Shown here in pieces: positions 38,227 through 49,455 of a DNA stretch of 64,000 bases. The notes beneath the pieces are model-generated. The model was not told the DNA's origin, ran no database searches, and saw only the letters and a program-made list of their open reading frames with translations. Source of the DNA: Massilia sp. R2A-15 (GTDB taxonomy: Bacteria; Pseudomonadota; Gammaproteobacteria; Burkholderiales; Burkholderiaceae_D); the NCBI RefSeq assembly GCF_030704305.1, contig NZ_CP131935.1:2542001-2606000 (forward strand), in the 5' to 3' direction. Position 1 is the stretch's first letter; every line of letters begins with the position of its first letter. Made by a program: the position numbers and the translations under genes.

Positions 38227-38305
38227 ATGGGTTCCTGCCAAGGGGGGCGCCGAGCCCAGGAACGACACTCTATAAGCTGTCGTTCCTGCGTAGGCAGGAA
38301 CCCAT
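38227..38305. repeat. Family B elements, long-loop and short-loop copies inverted
   Basis: ATGGGTTCCTGCC...CCAGGAACGAC (38227-38266, long-loop form) followed by GTCGTTCCTGCG...CAGGAACCCAT (38279-38305). The two are in opposite orientation between prmB and the ABC-F gene. Confidence 0.75.
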
Positions 38306-38349
38306 ACGGCGCTACCGCAGCCGCACACCAACATTGAGAAAAGACCAGC

Positions 38350-40350
<2,001 letters not shown>

Positions 40351-40356
40351 GGCCGT

Positions 40357-40842
40357 TCAGGCGACCTGCTGACTGCCTTCGTCCACCCGCCTGATCGACA
40401 TCAGCTTGTCGATGTCGATCAGGATCAGGCGCCGCCCTTCGCATTCGCCAAGGCCGATCAGGTAGTCGACCGCGCACTGGCCTTCGGCGCCCGGGATCGC
40501 GCGGATCTGCGCGTTCTCGAGCGAGACCACGTCGGTCACGCCGTCCACCACCATCCCCATGACGCAGTTCGACAGCTGCAGGATGATCACGTCGGTAAGC
40601 GGGTCGGGCACGCTCTGGCGCCCGGTCATGGCCACGCGCATGTCCACGATCGGCATGATGACGCCGCGGGATACCGCCACCCCGCTGATGATTTCGCCGT
40701 CCGACGCGAAGCGCTCGAGCGACTTGAGCACGCGCAGCTCCTTGACCTTGCTGAAATCGAGCCCGTATTCGAGCCCGCCGAGCTGAAAACTCAGGAACCG
40801 GGTGTGGCCGGGCAGGATGGCGCTCGCTTCGATGCTGTGCAT
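40357..40842 (-). CDS. CheW-like coupling protein, orphan
   Basis: A 161-residue CheW domain protein (RFLSFQLGGLEYGLDF; VSRGVIMPIVDMRVAM; CVMGMVVDGVTDVVSL). It is distant from the che cluster and next to an HDOD gene on the other strand, so it may serve a separate receptor set. GGGAG lies before the ATG at 40840-40842; the longer frame upstream is not supported. Confidence 0.93.
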   Translation of the reverse strand: MHSIEASAILPGHTRFLSFQLGGLEYGLDFSKVKELRVLKSLERFASDGEIISGVAVSRGVIMPIVDMRVAMTGRQSVPDPLTDVIILQLSNCVMGMVVDGVTDVVSLENAQIRAIPGAEGQCAVDYLIGLGECEGRRLILIDIDKLMSIRRVDEGSQQVA

Positions 40843-41029
40843 GGTGCTCCCTTTCGTCTGTCGCGGGGGTGAGGCTTTCAACGAAGTCCTATCGTAAAGC
40901 CGGAATCGATTGCCTCTGTTGAGTACCCTCAATATTTCCTACAGACATTAATCGGTTGCAAGGAGACAGGAAGGCTTTACAATGAGGGCGCGATGTTCCC
41001 CGGATAACATTGCGCATAAAAGGAAGAAT

Positions 41030-42088
41030 ATGTTTCAGTGGTTGCAGCAAATGTTTTCGCGTCCGGAGCAGGCCGAAGCGCCGCCAGTTCCCGTAGCGGC
41101 GCCGCCCGCCCCCGCGCCGGCCCCGCTGGCGCCTGCCGCGCGGTCGGCCGTCTCGTTCGAGCAGCAAGATACCGTCAATCGACTGTTCAACCACTGGCTG
41201 TTCGGCATCGAGGGCGAGCCGGAATTCGACGTCACTGAGGTCGAGGCCCAGGTGCTCGAAGCGTTGGGCGCGATCGTCAACTCGAAGCAGTCGGGCTCCG
41301 CGCTGGTGCGGCGCATGCCGGGCATGCTGCCGCAGCTGCTGCAAAGCCTGCGCAGCGATACCTTCTCCGGCGCCCAGCTGGCGCGCACGATTTCCAGCGA
41401 CGTGGTGCTGGTGGCGGCGGTGATCCGGCTGGCCAACAGCTCGCTGATCGGCACCGGCACCCAGATCACCAGCGTCGAGCACGCGGTCATGCTGATCGGC
41501 CAGGAAGGCCTGCGCCACCTGATCACCAGCGTCGCCTTCCGCCCGATCATCGACATGAATTCGGGCCATTTCACGCGCACCCTGGCGCCGCGCATCTGGG
41601 ACCATTCGGAGCGCTGCGCCGTCGCCAACCGCCAGCTGGCCGAGGCCATGGGCATCGATCCGTTCGAGGCCTTCCTGGCCGGGCTGGTGCAAAACGTCGG
41701 CCTGATCGTCGCCCTGCGCATCATGGACCAGGTGGCGAAAGAGGATCGGCGCCTGGGCTCGGAGCTGTTCTGCGCGGAGCTGGTGCGCCACACGCGGGCG
41801 CTGACCTGCGGCATCGGGCGCGAATGGCACTTCCCGGAAACCGTCACGCGCGCGATCGACGAACAGGGCGGCATGAAAAAAGGCGCCGTGGTCTCGCCGC
41901 TGGGACGCCTGCTGACGCTGACCGATTATCTCGGCAAGGTGCGCATCCTGGTCGAGAACAACCTTGCCATGTTCAACGACCCGGCGCTGTTCGGCAGCCT
42001 GCCGCCGCACGCGGCCGAAGCCTACAGCGCGCTGGCGCCGATCGACGATCCGGCAGCGGCCCCGCAGGAAGCCGGCAGCGCGCCGTGA
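41030..42088 (+). CDS. HDOD domain signalling protein
   Basis: A 352-residue protein. After a Pro/Ala-rich linker (about 15-38) there is an HDOD domain (about 85-290), with VLVAAVIRLANSSLIGTG and SVEHAVMLIGQEGLRHLI. The usual catalytic HD pair of phosphohydrolases is absent, as in other HDOD proteins. AAGGAAG sits before the ATG at 41030. Its stop overlaps the GTG start of arfB. Confidence 0.9.
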   Translation: MFQWLQQMFSRPEQAEAPPVPVAAPPAPAPAPLAPAARSAVSFEQQDTVNRLFNHWLFGIEGEPEFDVTEVEAQVLEALGAIVNSKQSGSALVRRMPGMLPQLLQSLRSDTFSGAQLARTISSDVVLVAAVIRLANSSLIGTGTQITSVEHAVMLIGQEGLRHLITSVAFRPIIDMNSGHFTRTLAPRIWDHSERCAVANRQLAEAMGIDPFEAFLAGLVQNVGLIVALRIMDQVAKEDRRLGSELFCAELVRHTRALTCGIGREWHFPETVTRAIDEQGGMKKGAVVSPLGRLLTLTDYLGKVRILVENNLAMFNDPALFGSLPPHAAEAYSALAPIDDPAAAPQEAGSAP

Positions 42089-42489
42089 GCGCCCAGGTCG
42101 ATCCCGCCGAGGTAGAGCTTTCCGCGATCCGCGCGCAAGGACCTGGCGGGCAGAACGTCAACAAGGTCTCCTGCGCGGTGCACCTGCGCTTCGATATCGG
42201 CGCGTCGTCGCTGCCCGATTACATCAAGGAGCGCCTGCTGGCGCGTTCGGACCAGCGCATTACCCAGGACGGCGTGGTGGTGATGAAGGCGCAGCAGTCG
42301 CGCAGCCTGGAGCAGAACAAGCTTGACGCGCTGCGCCGATTGCAGGAACTGGTCGACAGCGTGGCCGTGCTGCCGGCCGCGCGGCGCGCGACCAGGCCGA
42401 CGCGCAGCTCGCAGCGCAAGCGGCTCGATTCGAAGGCGCGCAGCGGCCAGACCAAGGCGCTGCGCGGAAAAGTCGGGTTTGCCGGCTGA
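42085..42489 (+). CDS. arfB: Alternative ribosome-rescue factor ArfB
   Basis: A 134-residue peptidyl-tRNA hydrolase that frees stalled ribosomes. The catalytic GGQ is in IRAQGPGGQNVNK, followed by VHLRFDIGASSLPDYIKERLL, and the basic tail (RRATRPTRSSQRKRLDSKARSG) that enters the empty mRNA channel is complete. It begins with GTG overlapping the HDOD stop (GTGA), so translation is probably coupled. A longer frame would run into the HDOD gene. Confidence 0.95.
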   Translation: MSAQVDPAEVELSAIRAQGPGGQNVNKVSCAVHLRFDIGASSLPDYIKERLLARSDQRITQDGVVVMKAQQSRSLEQNKLDALRRLQELVDSVAVLPAARRATRPTRSSQRKRLDSKARSGQTKALRGKVGFAG

Positions 42490-42503
42490 CCAGGGTGCCC
42501 CGT

Positions 42504-43112
42504 ATGGACCAGGCGACGACTGACTTCTACCGGCACTACGCCGAGCATGGTGCGATTCAGGCAGAAGCGACGCAGAGCGCCATCTCGACGTACTTCGAAC
42601 AGGCTTTCAAGGCAGGCGCCAAGGTATTGGATGTCGGTGCGGGTTCCGGCCGGGATCTGGCGGTCTTGTGCAAACGAGGGTTTGACGCCTACGGAATTGA
42701 ACCTAACGATTCGATGCGCACCATCGCCCTGCAGAACCACCCGCAGTTGGCGGCGCGGTTGCAGCCTGGTTCCCTGCCATTGAGCGGCGCACCGTTTGGC
42801 GGGCAATTCGATGGTGTATTGTGTAGCGCGGTAATGATGCATGTGCCGCGCGAGCAGGTTCCGAACGCGTGCAAGTCAATACGCAGCGTGCTCAAGCCAA
42901 ATGGAAGAGTGCTTGTTTCGTTGCCCTCGATGCGCGCTGATTTACTCGACGGCGACCGTGACCAGGACGGCCGTTTTTTCCAGAATCACTCTCCCGCCTT
43001 CCTTGCTTCTGTCCTGAAGCCGCTCGGATTTTCTCAAATTAGCCTGGACCAGCAGGCAGTCTCGCTGCATGCCGGCACGATGTGGTCGATCTGCTTGTTC
43101 GAATTGGGTTAG
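42504..43112 (+). CDS. Class I SAM-dependent methyltransferase
   Basis: A 202-residue small-molecule methyltransferase type: motif I VLDVGAGSGRDL, acidic loop GIEPND, then DGVLCSAVMMHVP and LKPNGRVLVSLPS. Substrate not predictable. Base composition is less GC-rich than the neighbouring genes, suggesting a different history. I chose the ATG at 42504 with AGGG about ten bases upstream; a GTG three codons earlier is possible. Confidence 0.88.
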   Translation: MDQATTDFYRHYAEHGAIQAEATQSAISTYFEQAFKAGAKVLDVGAGSGRDLAVLCKRGFDAYGIEPNDSMRTIALQNHPQLAARLQPGSLPLSGAPFGGQFDGVLCSAVMMHVPREQVPNACKSIRSVLKPNGRVLVSLPSMRADLLDGDRDQDGRFFQNHSPAFLASVLKPLGFSQISLDQQAVSLHAGTMWSICLFELG

Positions 43113-43132
43113 CCCAAGGAAGAATCGTTTCC

Positions 43133-43552
43133 CTATTTGATGAAGTAGCCGGACACCTTCCACGTCCCGTCCTTCTCGCGCATCGGGATCACCGTCTCGA
43201 TGGCTGCCGGTGCATTGGCGAACTCGGTCCGGTACTGGAGGACGACATACTCTCCCGCCGGCGCCCCGGGCAGCGATTTGGTGAAGATCGCCGTGTCGGA
43301 CGCGCGCGCTTTCACCGCCCCCTGCGCCCCTCGCACCGACCCGATCGACTGCGCCCATGCGGACCTGCTCACCTTCTCCCGCGACGCCGCCGCCGCGCTG
43401 TCCCAGCTCTCGGCATATTTGCCCTGGTCGACCTGCGCGAGCCAGGCGCGCGCGGCCTCCTTCGCGTCGTCGACCGCCCTGGCGTCCTGCGCCTTCGCTT
43501 GCATTGAAAAGGCAACGAGCGCGGACAAAAATAATGCTGGCAAGAGTTTCAT
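43133..43552 (-). CDS. Exported DUF4019-type protein
   Basis: A 139-residue protein with a cleavable signal (LPALFLSALVAFSMQAKA). The mature part (AARAWLAQVDQGKYAESWDSAAA; VVLQYRTEFANAPAAIETVIP; WKVSGYFIK) fits the DUF4019 family of periplasmic proteins of unknown role. It is downstream of the LprI-like gene and likely co-transcribed. Confidence 0.88.
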   Translation of the reverse strand: MKLLPALFLSALVAFSMQAKAQDARAVDDAKEAARAWLAQVDQGKYAESWDSAAAASREKVSRSAWAQSIGSVRGAQGAVKARASDTAIFTKSLPGAPAGEYVVLQYRTEFANAPAAIETVIPMREKDGTWKVSGYFIK

Positions 43553-43601
43553 ATGGCCTCCTTATGACGACAGGTACCGGTCGCCGACGCGGGTCGGCGG
43601 G

Positions 43602-44438
43602 TCAGTGTTTGGGAATCCAGTTCATGATGCGATCGTACTGCGCGCGATAGCTGCGCGCGAGGCACGCCGACATTTCCGCAGCTGCCGCGCAAGACGCATC
43701 GCGTTCTTTCAGCCAGGCGCGCTGCAGGTCGACAAACTGCCGGCGGTCGGGCGCCGTGCCTTGTCCAAGGCGGATCTCGCGCACTTTGTCGGCCAGCGTC
43801 AAGTCCAGTCTGGCGAGTTCGCGATCCGAGCAAATGCGTTTTTCAACCGCCGTCGAAGCCCGCGCGCACTCGAATGACGGCCCGTCAGGCGGCGGCTGGA
43901 AGCTGGCCCGCGGCGCGAATTTGGCGGCATCGAGTTCGACGCTCACGCCGGACGCGCCGATGAAGGTTGCCGATGCGACGGCCAGTTTCTGATCGGTGAT
44001 CCAATCGCTCAATGCCCGCATCGCCGGCGCGGGAATGTCGCCGGCGCCCAGGCCGTTCGAGCCGATCAGCAATGTGTCCGGGTGATACGCAGCCCCCAGG
44101 CCAATCCCGGTCACCGTATCGAACCAGAAGAACGCCTTGTCGGGACAAGAGTGCGGCATGCATGCCGACACGCTGACATAGCGCCGGTCGGCTACCTCCA
44201 CCGGATCCGGCGGGCCGCCTAGCGACGCAAGCACGTCGGCCGACAGTTTCGCCGGCAGGCGGGATTCGACCAGGCCCCTGGCGCGCTTGTCCCATATCCA
44301 GTTGTTGGTGGACTTCCCTTCGTAGGACAGTACCCAACTGCCCGAAGGCGCGGGCGCCGCGTGCGCCGCGCCGCCGGCCACGAGCGTTCCGATGCACGCC
44401 GCCATGAACAGGCGCCATGCTGAAATCATCTTGCGCAT
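43602..44438 (-). CDS. Exported protein with LprI-like C-terminal domain
   Basis: A 278-residue protein with a signal peptide (FMAACIGTLVAGGAAHA). The C-terminal ~85 residues carry the cysteine pattern of the lysozyme-inhibitor LprI/DUF1311 domain (FECARASTAVEKRICSDREL; CAAAAEMSACLARSYR). The N-terminal part (about 25-190) is unrecognised. Binding or inhibition of lysozyme in the periplasm is possible. GGAG sits before the ATG at 44436-44438; an in-frame GTG seven codons earlier lies upstream of that site. Confidence 0.87.
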   Translation of the reverse strand: MRKMISAWRLFMAACIGTLVAGGAAHAAPAPSGSWVLSYEGKSTNNWIWDKRARGLVESRLPAKLSADVLASLGGPPDPVEVADRRYVSVSACMPHSCPDKAFFWFDTVTGIGLGAAYHPDTLLIGSNGLGAGDIPAPAMRALSDWITDQKLAVASATFIGASGVSVELDAAKFAPRASFQPPPDGPSFECARASTAVEKRICSDRELARLDLTLADKVREIRLGQGTAPDRRQFVDLQRAWLKERDASCAAAAEMSACLARSYRAQYDRIMNWIPKH

Positions 44439-44512
44439 TTTTTCTCCGAGTGATCGCACGCCGGTTGACAGCCTAGATTACCATCCGGGCCGGCTTTAAA
44501 ATGCGCGGTTTG

Positions 44513-46405
44513 TCACGATTCGCTGGTCCAGTCGATCGTTCCCTGGCTACCGGCGAATATCCGCTCGCCCCCGGCGCCGGCGGTACGCAGCCTGGTCTTG
44601 ATGTCCTTCGGCGCGATGTCGTAGGTGCTGCTGCCGTCTGGGTTGAAGCCCATCACGCGCACGATCGTGTCGCCCTGGACCATGCGCACCCTGACCGAGC
44701 CGACGCCTTCGCTGTCGCTGCGCTGCTGCTGCAACTGCGCCACCAGCGCCGCGCCGGCCTGGCGCTCGGTTTCGGCCGCCTTCACGTCGAGCGACACCTT
44801 GGCGATCGCCTTCAACGCCGGCCCGACCGCCAGCGCCATCTTCTGGAACTGGGGCTCCTGCTCCGGCGTCAGGGTCAGCTCCTGCTTGCGGATCTTCGCC
44901 GCCAGCATGACGTACTTGCGCACTTCAGGCTCGCTGGTCATGCGCTCCAGTTCCGCCTTGTGCCTGGCCACCAGCGCGTCGAATTCGGCCACGCGCATCG
45001 CTATCTGCCTGAGCACCTCGTCGATCTTGCCGCTGTCAGGGCGCAGCACGTACAGCAGCATCTCGCTTTGCTTGCGCGGCGCCACGCTGCCGATGACGAT
45101 GCGCCGCGCCGCAATCGCACATCCCTCGGCCTGGCCGATCTCGACGTCGTCGGCGATGATCTCGCAGTTGACCGCATGCTCGAGCGTGACGCGCGTGCCG
45201 GAGATGACGCAATTCTCGGCCCGGTTCATCACCACTTCGCCGCTGGACGCCTGCACCACCGCGCCGGACGCGATGCCCTTGATGCGGATGTCGCCGCGCG
45301 CATTGCGTGCGCTGCCGCCCACCAGGTTGCGGTTCAACTGCACCGTGCCGCCGCGCGAGACGACCTCGCCGAACACGTCGGCGTGGATGGTGATGCCCTC
45401 ACCTTCGAGCACGCGCTTTTCCTGCACCTCGCCGAATTCCTCGTAGTCGCCGGTCAGCTGCAAGTTGCCCGTGGTGCGGGTCGAAACGCCTTCGCGGCTG
45501 ACGATCTTGTCGCCGATCGAAATCTGCTTCGTGGCCGGATCGACCGACAGGAAGCCCGGCACGATCGAGACCAGGAATTCGCCGTCGGCGTTGCGCTGGA
45601 CTTCGGTGCCGAGGCCCGCCATCGGCGCCAGGTCGATATCGGCCGGCGTCGCCGGCTCGATCGGGATGCCGGACAGCTCGAAGCCGACCACGCCCGCCAC
45701 CCGTGGCACCTTCTTGAGCAGCCTGACATTCTGGCGAATCTGCGGGAAGCGGTTCTGGAACGACATCAGGTCCAGCTTGCCGTTGGCCAGCTGGCGCGGC
45801 GCGTCGCTGCGGTGGATGTCGTCCGATACTTCGATGATGTGGGCGTCGGCGCCGGGCGCGGGGTCGAGCCGCCGCGCAATCGTCACGCGCTCGGCCTTGC
45901 CCGACGCGATCGCCTCGCGCACCGCGGCCACGTCGATGCCGAAGCGGATGCCCTTGCCCCACATGTCGGCGATGAATTCATCGACATCGAGCGCGGTGGG
46001 GATGCCGTTGCCGTCAGGGTTGTCCGGATCGCGCATGAACACCGGCTCGAAATAGTATTCGGCCATGCCGTCGTTGATTTTCACCGCCTTGTACAAGGCG
46101 CGCCGCGCTTCGCTGAAGGGCGCCACGTCGGTGGCGAAGCGCACCATCCCCTCGCCGGCGCCGGAGCGCGGCAGGTCCGGGCCGCAGCCGTACAGCGCCT
46201 TGATGACCAGCGCGTAATCGATATCGGTGAAGCAGAAATTCCCTTGCAGGATGTGGTCGAACGCCGTCAGGAAGGTCTTGCCGAGCATGGTCGGATCGGC
46301 GTACACACCGTCGCGGCGCCGGAAGATGCAGTGTTCCAGCCCCAGCGCGTCGAGGCCGCCGATCGGCGCTGTGAGTTGGTTGGCAACGGGGGAATTGGTC
46401 GACAA
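44513..46405 (-). CDS. DUF342/FapA-family protein
   Basis: A 630-residue cytosolic protein of the FapA-type DUF342 family. The N-terminal ~200 residues are a mixed domain; the centre (about 230-460) is a right-handed beta helix built from short repeats (GDKIVSREGVSTRTTGNLQL; ISGTRVTLEHAVNCEII); a coiled coil (about 480-570) and a small beta domain follow. Such proteins are linked to cell-surface or flagellar/pilus regulation in other bacteria; the role here is unknown. Start is a TTG at 46403-46405 with GGAG seven bases upstream (MSTNSPVANQL); another TTG eight codons before it has no ribosome site. Confidence 0.87.
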   Translation of the reverse strand: MSTNSPVANQLTAPIGGLDALGLEHCIFRRRDGVYADPTMLGKTFLTAFDHILQGNFCFTDIDYALVIKALYGCGPDLPRSGAGEGMVRFATDVAPFSEARRALYKAVKINDGMAEYYFEPVFMRDPDNPDGNGIPTALDVDEFIADMWGKGIRFGIDVAAVREAIASGKAERVTIARRLDPAPGADAHIIEVSDDIHRSDAPRQLANGKLDLMSFQNRFPQIRQNVRLLKKVPRVAGVVGFELSGIPIEPATPADIDLAPMAGLGTEVQRNADGEFLVSIVPGFLSVDPATKQISIGDKIVSREGVSTRTTGNLQLTGDYEEFGEVQEKRVLEGEGITIHADVFGEVVSRGGTVQLNRNLVGGSARNARGDIRIKGIASGAVVQASSGEVVMNRAENCVISGTRVTLEHAVNCEIIADDVEIGQAEGCAIAARRIVIGSVAPRKQSEMLLYVLRPDSGKIDEVLRQIAMRVAEFDALVARHKAELERMTSEPEVRKYVMLAAKIRKQELTLTPEQEPQFQKMALAVGPALKAIAKVSLDVKAAETERQAGAALVAQLQQQRSDSEGVGSVRVRMVQGDTIVRVMGFNPDGSSTYDIAPKDIKTRLRTAGAGGERIFAGSQGTIDWTSES

Positions 46406-46618
46406 GGAAGCGCTCCAACAATCGTGCAAAAGTTGCTCTATGGGCTAGTTGAGTTCGCCCACGGTAATATTTCACAGCCTATCACGATGCCGCGCGTAAA
46501 TAAATAAATTGACAAGCAAAAGCTGACAATTGGTGAGATTGTTGCGTGGGAGAGAAAACCAGGGCGAAGCGGGAATGTGGAGGGCCAAGCGGGGCCGGCG
46601 GAACCGGCCCCCGTCGAT

Positions 46619-47044
46619 TTAACGGCGCGGCGTGTTCGGATACAGGTCGGTGCCCGCCTCGTTGATCTGGCGGCGCAGTTCGCGCCGCTCGTCCGGGGTC
46701 AGGCGGCCGCGGCGGGCGCCCTGGTCCTGCTGCTGCTGCGCCTGGCGGCGCTGCTCTTCGGCCCGCACATCGTACATGCGCGAGTCGAACTGGCGCGAAT
46801 CGAACTGGCGCGGCTGCGGTTGCGGCGGCGCAATGTGTTCCTGGCGCGGCTGTTCGCGCACCGGCTGGGCCGGCGGCGGCGCGTTGCGCTGGGCGTCACG
46901 GTCACGGTCACGGTCCTGGCCGGCAAAGGCCATGCCGCTGGCAAAACTTACGGCGCAGCCGAGCACCAGCGCACGGACGAACGCCTTCCTGCCGCAAAAA
47001 CGAGCACTTGCTGCCTGCTGGATGTCGATGAGCGCGTTATTCAT
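46619..47044 (-). CDS. Exported low-complexity basic protein
   Basis: A 141-residue protein with a long N-terminal region ending in a signal-like helix (ALVLGCAVSFASGMAFA). The mature part is low complexity: DRDRDRDAQR, Pro/Gln-rich stretch, a tandem RQFDSRQFDSR and a Q/R-rich end (LTPDERRELRRQINEAG). Probably a disordered periplasmic protein. AAGAGGAA precedes the ATG at 47042-47044. It is divergent from the OmpR-like gene. Confidence 0.8.
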   Translation of the reverse strand: MNNALIDIQQAASARFCGRKAFVRALVLGCAVSFASGMAFAGQDRDRDRDAQRNAPPPAQPVREQPRQEHIAPPQPQPRQFDSRQFDSRMYDVRAEEQRRQAQQQQDQGARRGRLTPDERRELRRQINEAGTDLYPNTPRR

Positions 47045-47240
47045 GGTGTTCCTCTTCCGCGATGCCGTATAAACAGATAAGCTAGGTTCCGCTATGACCC
47101 CAGTGTATGGCCATTCGATTCGGGGGGTTAGGCGAATTGGGTAAAGTTTGTAACAGTATGTAATGACTTGAAAGCAACGCTGTTTGCACGGCGATAACAC
47201 GTTACCATAGCGACATCAATATGACAATTCCGGCTGAGCC

Positions 47241-48005
47241 ATGACCACACAATCGACACCGAATACAACGCCGGCCGCCGCAGGTGGCCACTCCGCCAAG
47301 ATTATGGTAGTGGACGACGACGTGCGCCTGCGCGACCTGCTGCGCCGCTATCTCACCGAACAGGGGTTTTCCGTCGTCACCGCCGAGAGCGCGACCGCGA
47401 TGAACAAGCTCTGGCTGCGCGAGCGCTACGACCTGCTGGTGCTCGACCTGATGCTCCCGGGCGAAGACGGCCTGTCGATCTGCCGCCGCCTGCGCGGCGC
47501 CGGCGACCAGACCCCGATCATCATGCTGACCGCCAAAGGCGAGGACGTCGACCGCATCGTCGGCCTCGAGATGGGCGCCGACGACTACCTGCCCAAGCCG
47601 TTCAACCCGCGCGAACTGGTCGCGCGCATCGGCGCGGTGCTGCGCCGCAAGGGCCCCGACGAGATCCCGGGCGCGCCGTCCGAGACCCCGCAGACCTTCG
47701 AGTTCGGCCAGTTCGTGCTGGACCTGGGCACGCGCACGCTGAAGAAAAACGGCGAGACGGTGCCGCTGACGACCGGCGAATTCTCGGTGCTCAAGGTGTT
47801 CGCGCGCCACGCGCGCCAGCCCCTGTCGCGCGAGAAGCTGATGGAACTGGCGCGCGGGCGCGAGTACGAAGTGTTCGACCGCAGCCTGGACGTGCAGATT
47901 TCGCGCCTGCGCAAGCTGATCGAGCCCGATCCATCGTCTCCGCTGTACATCCAGACCGTGTGGGGCCTGGGCTACGTGTTCATTCCTGAAGGCCAGCCGC
48001 GCTAG
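47241..48005 (+). CDS. ompR: OmpR-family response regulator
   Basis: A 254-residue receiver plus winged-helix regulator. Asp in LLVLDLMLPGEDG is the phosphoacceptor and KPFNPREL the conserved Lys loop; the C-terminal DNA-binding domain starts around 150 (TFEFGQFVLDLGTRTL) and includes LMELARGREYEVFDRSLDVQISRLRK split at its recognition helix. Close to OmpR by eye. It overlaps the sensor kinase gene by one base, forming a two-gene operon. Regulated targets are not shown in the window. Confidence 0.93.
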   Translation: MTTQSTPNTTPAAAGGHSAKIMVVDDDVRLRDLLRRYLTEQGFSVVTAESATAMNKLWLRERYDLLVLDLMLPGEDGLSICRRLRGAGDQTPIIMLTAKGEDVDRIVGLEMGADDYLPKPFNPRELVARIGAVLRRKGPDEIPGAPSETPQTFEFGQFVLDLGTRTLKKNGETVPLTTGEFSVLKVFARHARQPLSREKLMELARGREYEVFDRSLDVQISRLRKLIEPDPSSPLYIQTVWGLGYVFIPEGQPR

Positions 48006-49375
48006 TGGTAGTCCCCAACGCCACACCGCAAACCGCCCCGCGCCTGAGCTGGTTCAAGAGCGGCCTGTTCTGGCGCACCTTCCTGCTGCTTGGCCTGTTG
48101 ACGACCGTGTCGATGGCCTCGTGGATCGGCATGATCAGCGTGGTCCAGCGCGGCCCGCAGGTCAAGCAGACCGCCGAACTGGTGATCTCGGTGGTGACCA
48201 TCACGCGCGCCGCCCTGACCCACTCGGCGCCGGACCTGCGCGTCGAGCTCCTGATCGAACTGGTCAGCAATGAGGGCATCCGCATCTTCCCGCTGGTGGC
48301 CACCGACGTCGTCGAGCCGCCGCCGGACAGCCCGCTGATGCCGGAGATCGAAGCGCTGGTGAAGGAAAAGCTGGGCAAGGACACGCGCTTTTCGAGCCGC
48401 GTCAACGGCTCGCCCGGATTCTGGATCAGCTTCAAGATCGACGGCGACGAATACTGGATGATGCTCGAGCGCGAACGCCTGCCCGGCTTGTCGGGCGTGC
48501 AGTGGCTCGGCTGGGCCGGCCTGGTCGGCGTGCTCTCGCTGCTGGGCGCGGCGCTGATATCGAGCCTGGTCAACCTGCCGCTGGCGCGCCTGACTGCGGC
48601 CGCGCGCGCGATCGCCCAGGGCAAGCGCCCCGAGCCGCTGCCCGAGCGCGGCGCGCAGGAGATCATCGAGGCGAACCGCAGCTTCAACCAGATGGTCGAC
48701 GACCTGCAGCAGGTCGAGTCGGACCGCGCGCTGATCCTGGCCGGCATTTCGCACGACCTGCGCACCCCGCTCACCCGCATGCAGCTCGAACTCGAAATGG
48801 CCAACCTGTCGGCCGAGGCGCGCGAGGGCATGCAGTCCGATATCGGCCAGATGGACGCGATCATCGGCCAGTTCCTCGATTACGCCAAGCCGACCGAGGC
48901 GTCGAGCTTCGTCCCGGTCGACATCAGCGCCCTGCTGGCCGACGTCGCGCGCGCGGCCGAACGCATTCCCGGCATGCGCGTGACGACCGATATCGAGCCG
49001 GACGTGCACGTGATGGGCAACGAGACCGATTTGCGGCGCGTCTTCAACAACCTGGTCGAAAATGCGCGGCGCTACGGCGCCACGCCGGGCAGCGACTACA
49101 CCGAGATCGACATCGGCTGCCACGTCAGGTTCCTCAATCACGGCAAGCGCGCCGTGATCCAGTTGCAGGACCACGGCAGCGGCGTGCCGGCCGAGCAGAT
49201 CGAACAGCTGCTCAAGCCCTTCACGCGGATGGACACGGCGCGCGGCCAGGCCAACGGCGCCGGGCTGGGGCTGGCGATCGTCGAACGCGTCGCCGGCCGC
49301 CACCACGCCGCGCTGGCGCTGCGCAACCGCGAAGGCGGCGGGCTGCAGATCGAACTGGCGATGCCGCTGGTGTGA
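48005..49375 (+). CDS. envZ: EnvZ-type sensor histidine kinase
   Basis: A 456-residue membrane kinase. Two helices (about 23-45 and 165-190) flank a periplasmic loop; HAMP follows (ARLTAAARAIAQG), then the phosphoacceptor His in ILAGISHDLRTPLTRMQLE, N box FNNLVENARRYG, and DHGSGVP and GAGLGLAIVERV in the ATP domain. It starts with GTG overlapping the regulator stop. The periplasmic segment is about 120 residues and probably senses envelope conditions. Confidence 0.93.
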   Translation: MVVPNATPQTAPRLSWFKSGLFWRTFLLLGLLTTVSMASWIGMISVVQRGPQVKQTAELVISVVTITRAALTHSAPDLRVELLIELVSNEGIRIFPLVATDVVEPPPDSPLMPEIEALVKEKLGKDTRFSSRVNGSPGFWISFKIDGDEYWMMLERERLPGLSGVQWLGWAGLVGVLSLLGAALISSLVNLPLARLTAAARAIAQGKRPEPLPERGAQEIIEANRSFNQMVDDLQQVESDRALILAGISHDLRTPLTRMQLELEMANLSAEAREGMQSDIGQMDAIIGQFLDYAKPTEASSFVPVDISALLADVARAAERIPGMRVTTDIEPDVHVMGNETDLRRVFNNLVENARRYGATPGSDYTEIDIGCHVRFLNHGKRAVIQLQDHGSGVPAEQIEQLLKPFTRMDTARGQANGAGLGLAIVERVAGRHHAALALRNREGGGLQIELAMPLV

Positions 49376-49380
49376 AAAAT

Positions 49381-49407
49381 GGGGTCGGGCCGGCGGGACC
49401 AGACCCC
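49381..49407. repeat. Family A palindrome, single diverged unit
   Basis: GGGGTCGGGCCGG then CGGGACCAGACCCC, five bases after the kinase stop. The outer arms are intact; the core has changed to GGGCCGGCGGGACC. Confidence 0.8.
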
Positions 49408-49455
49408 GAACCGCATTTATACTGTCGGCTTTCCGCCCACCTGAGGAAGCCAGAC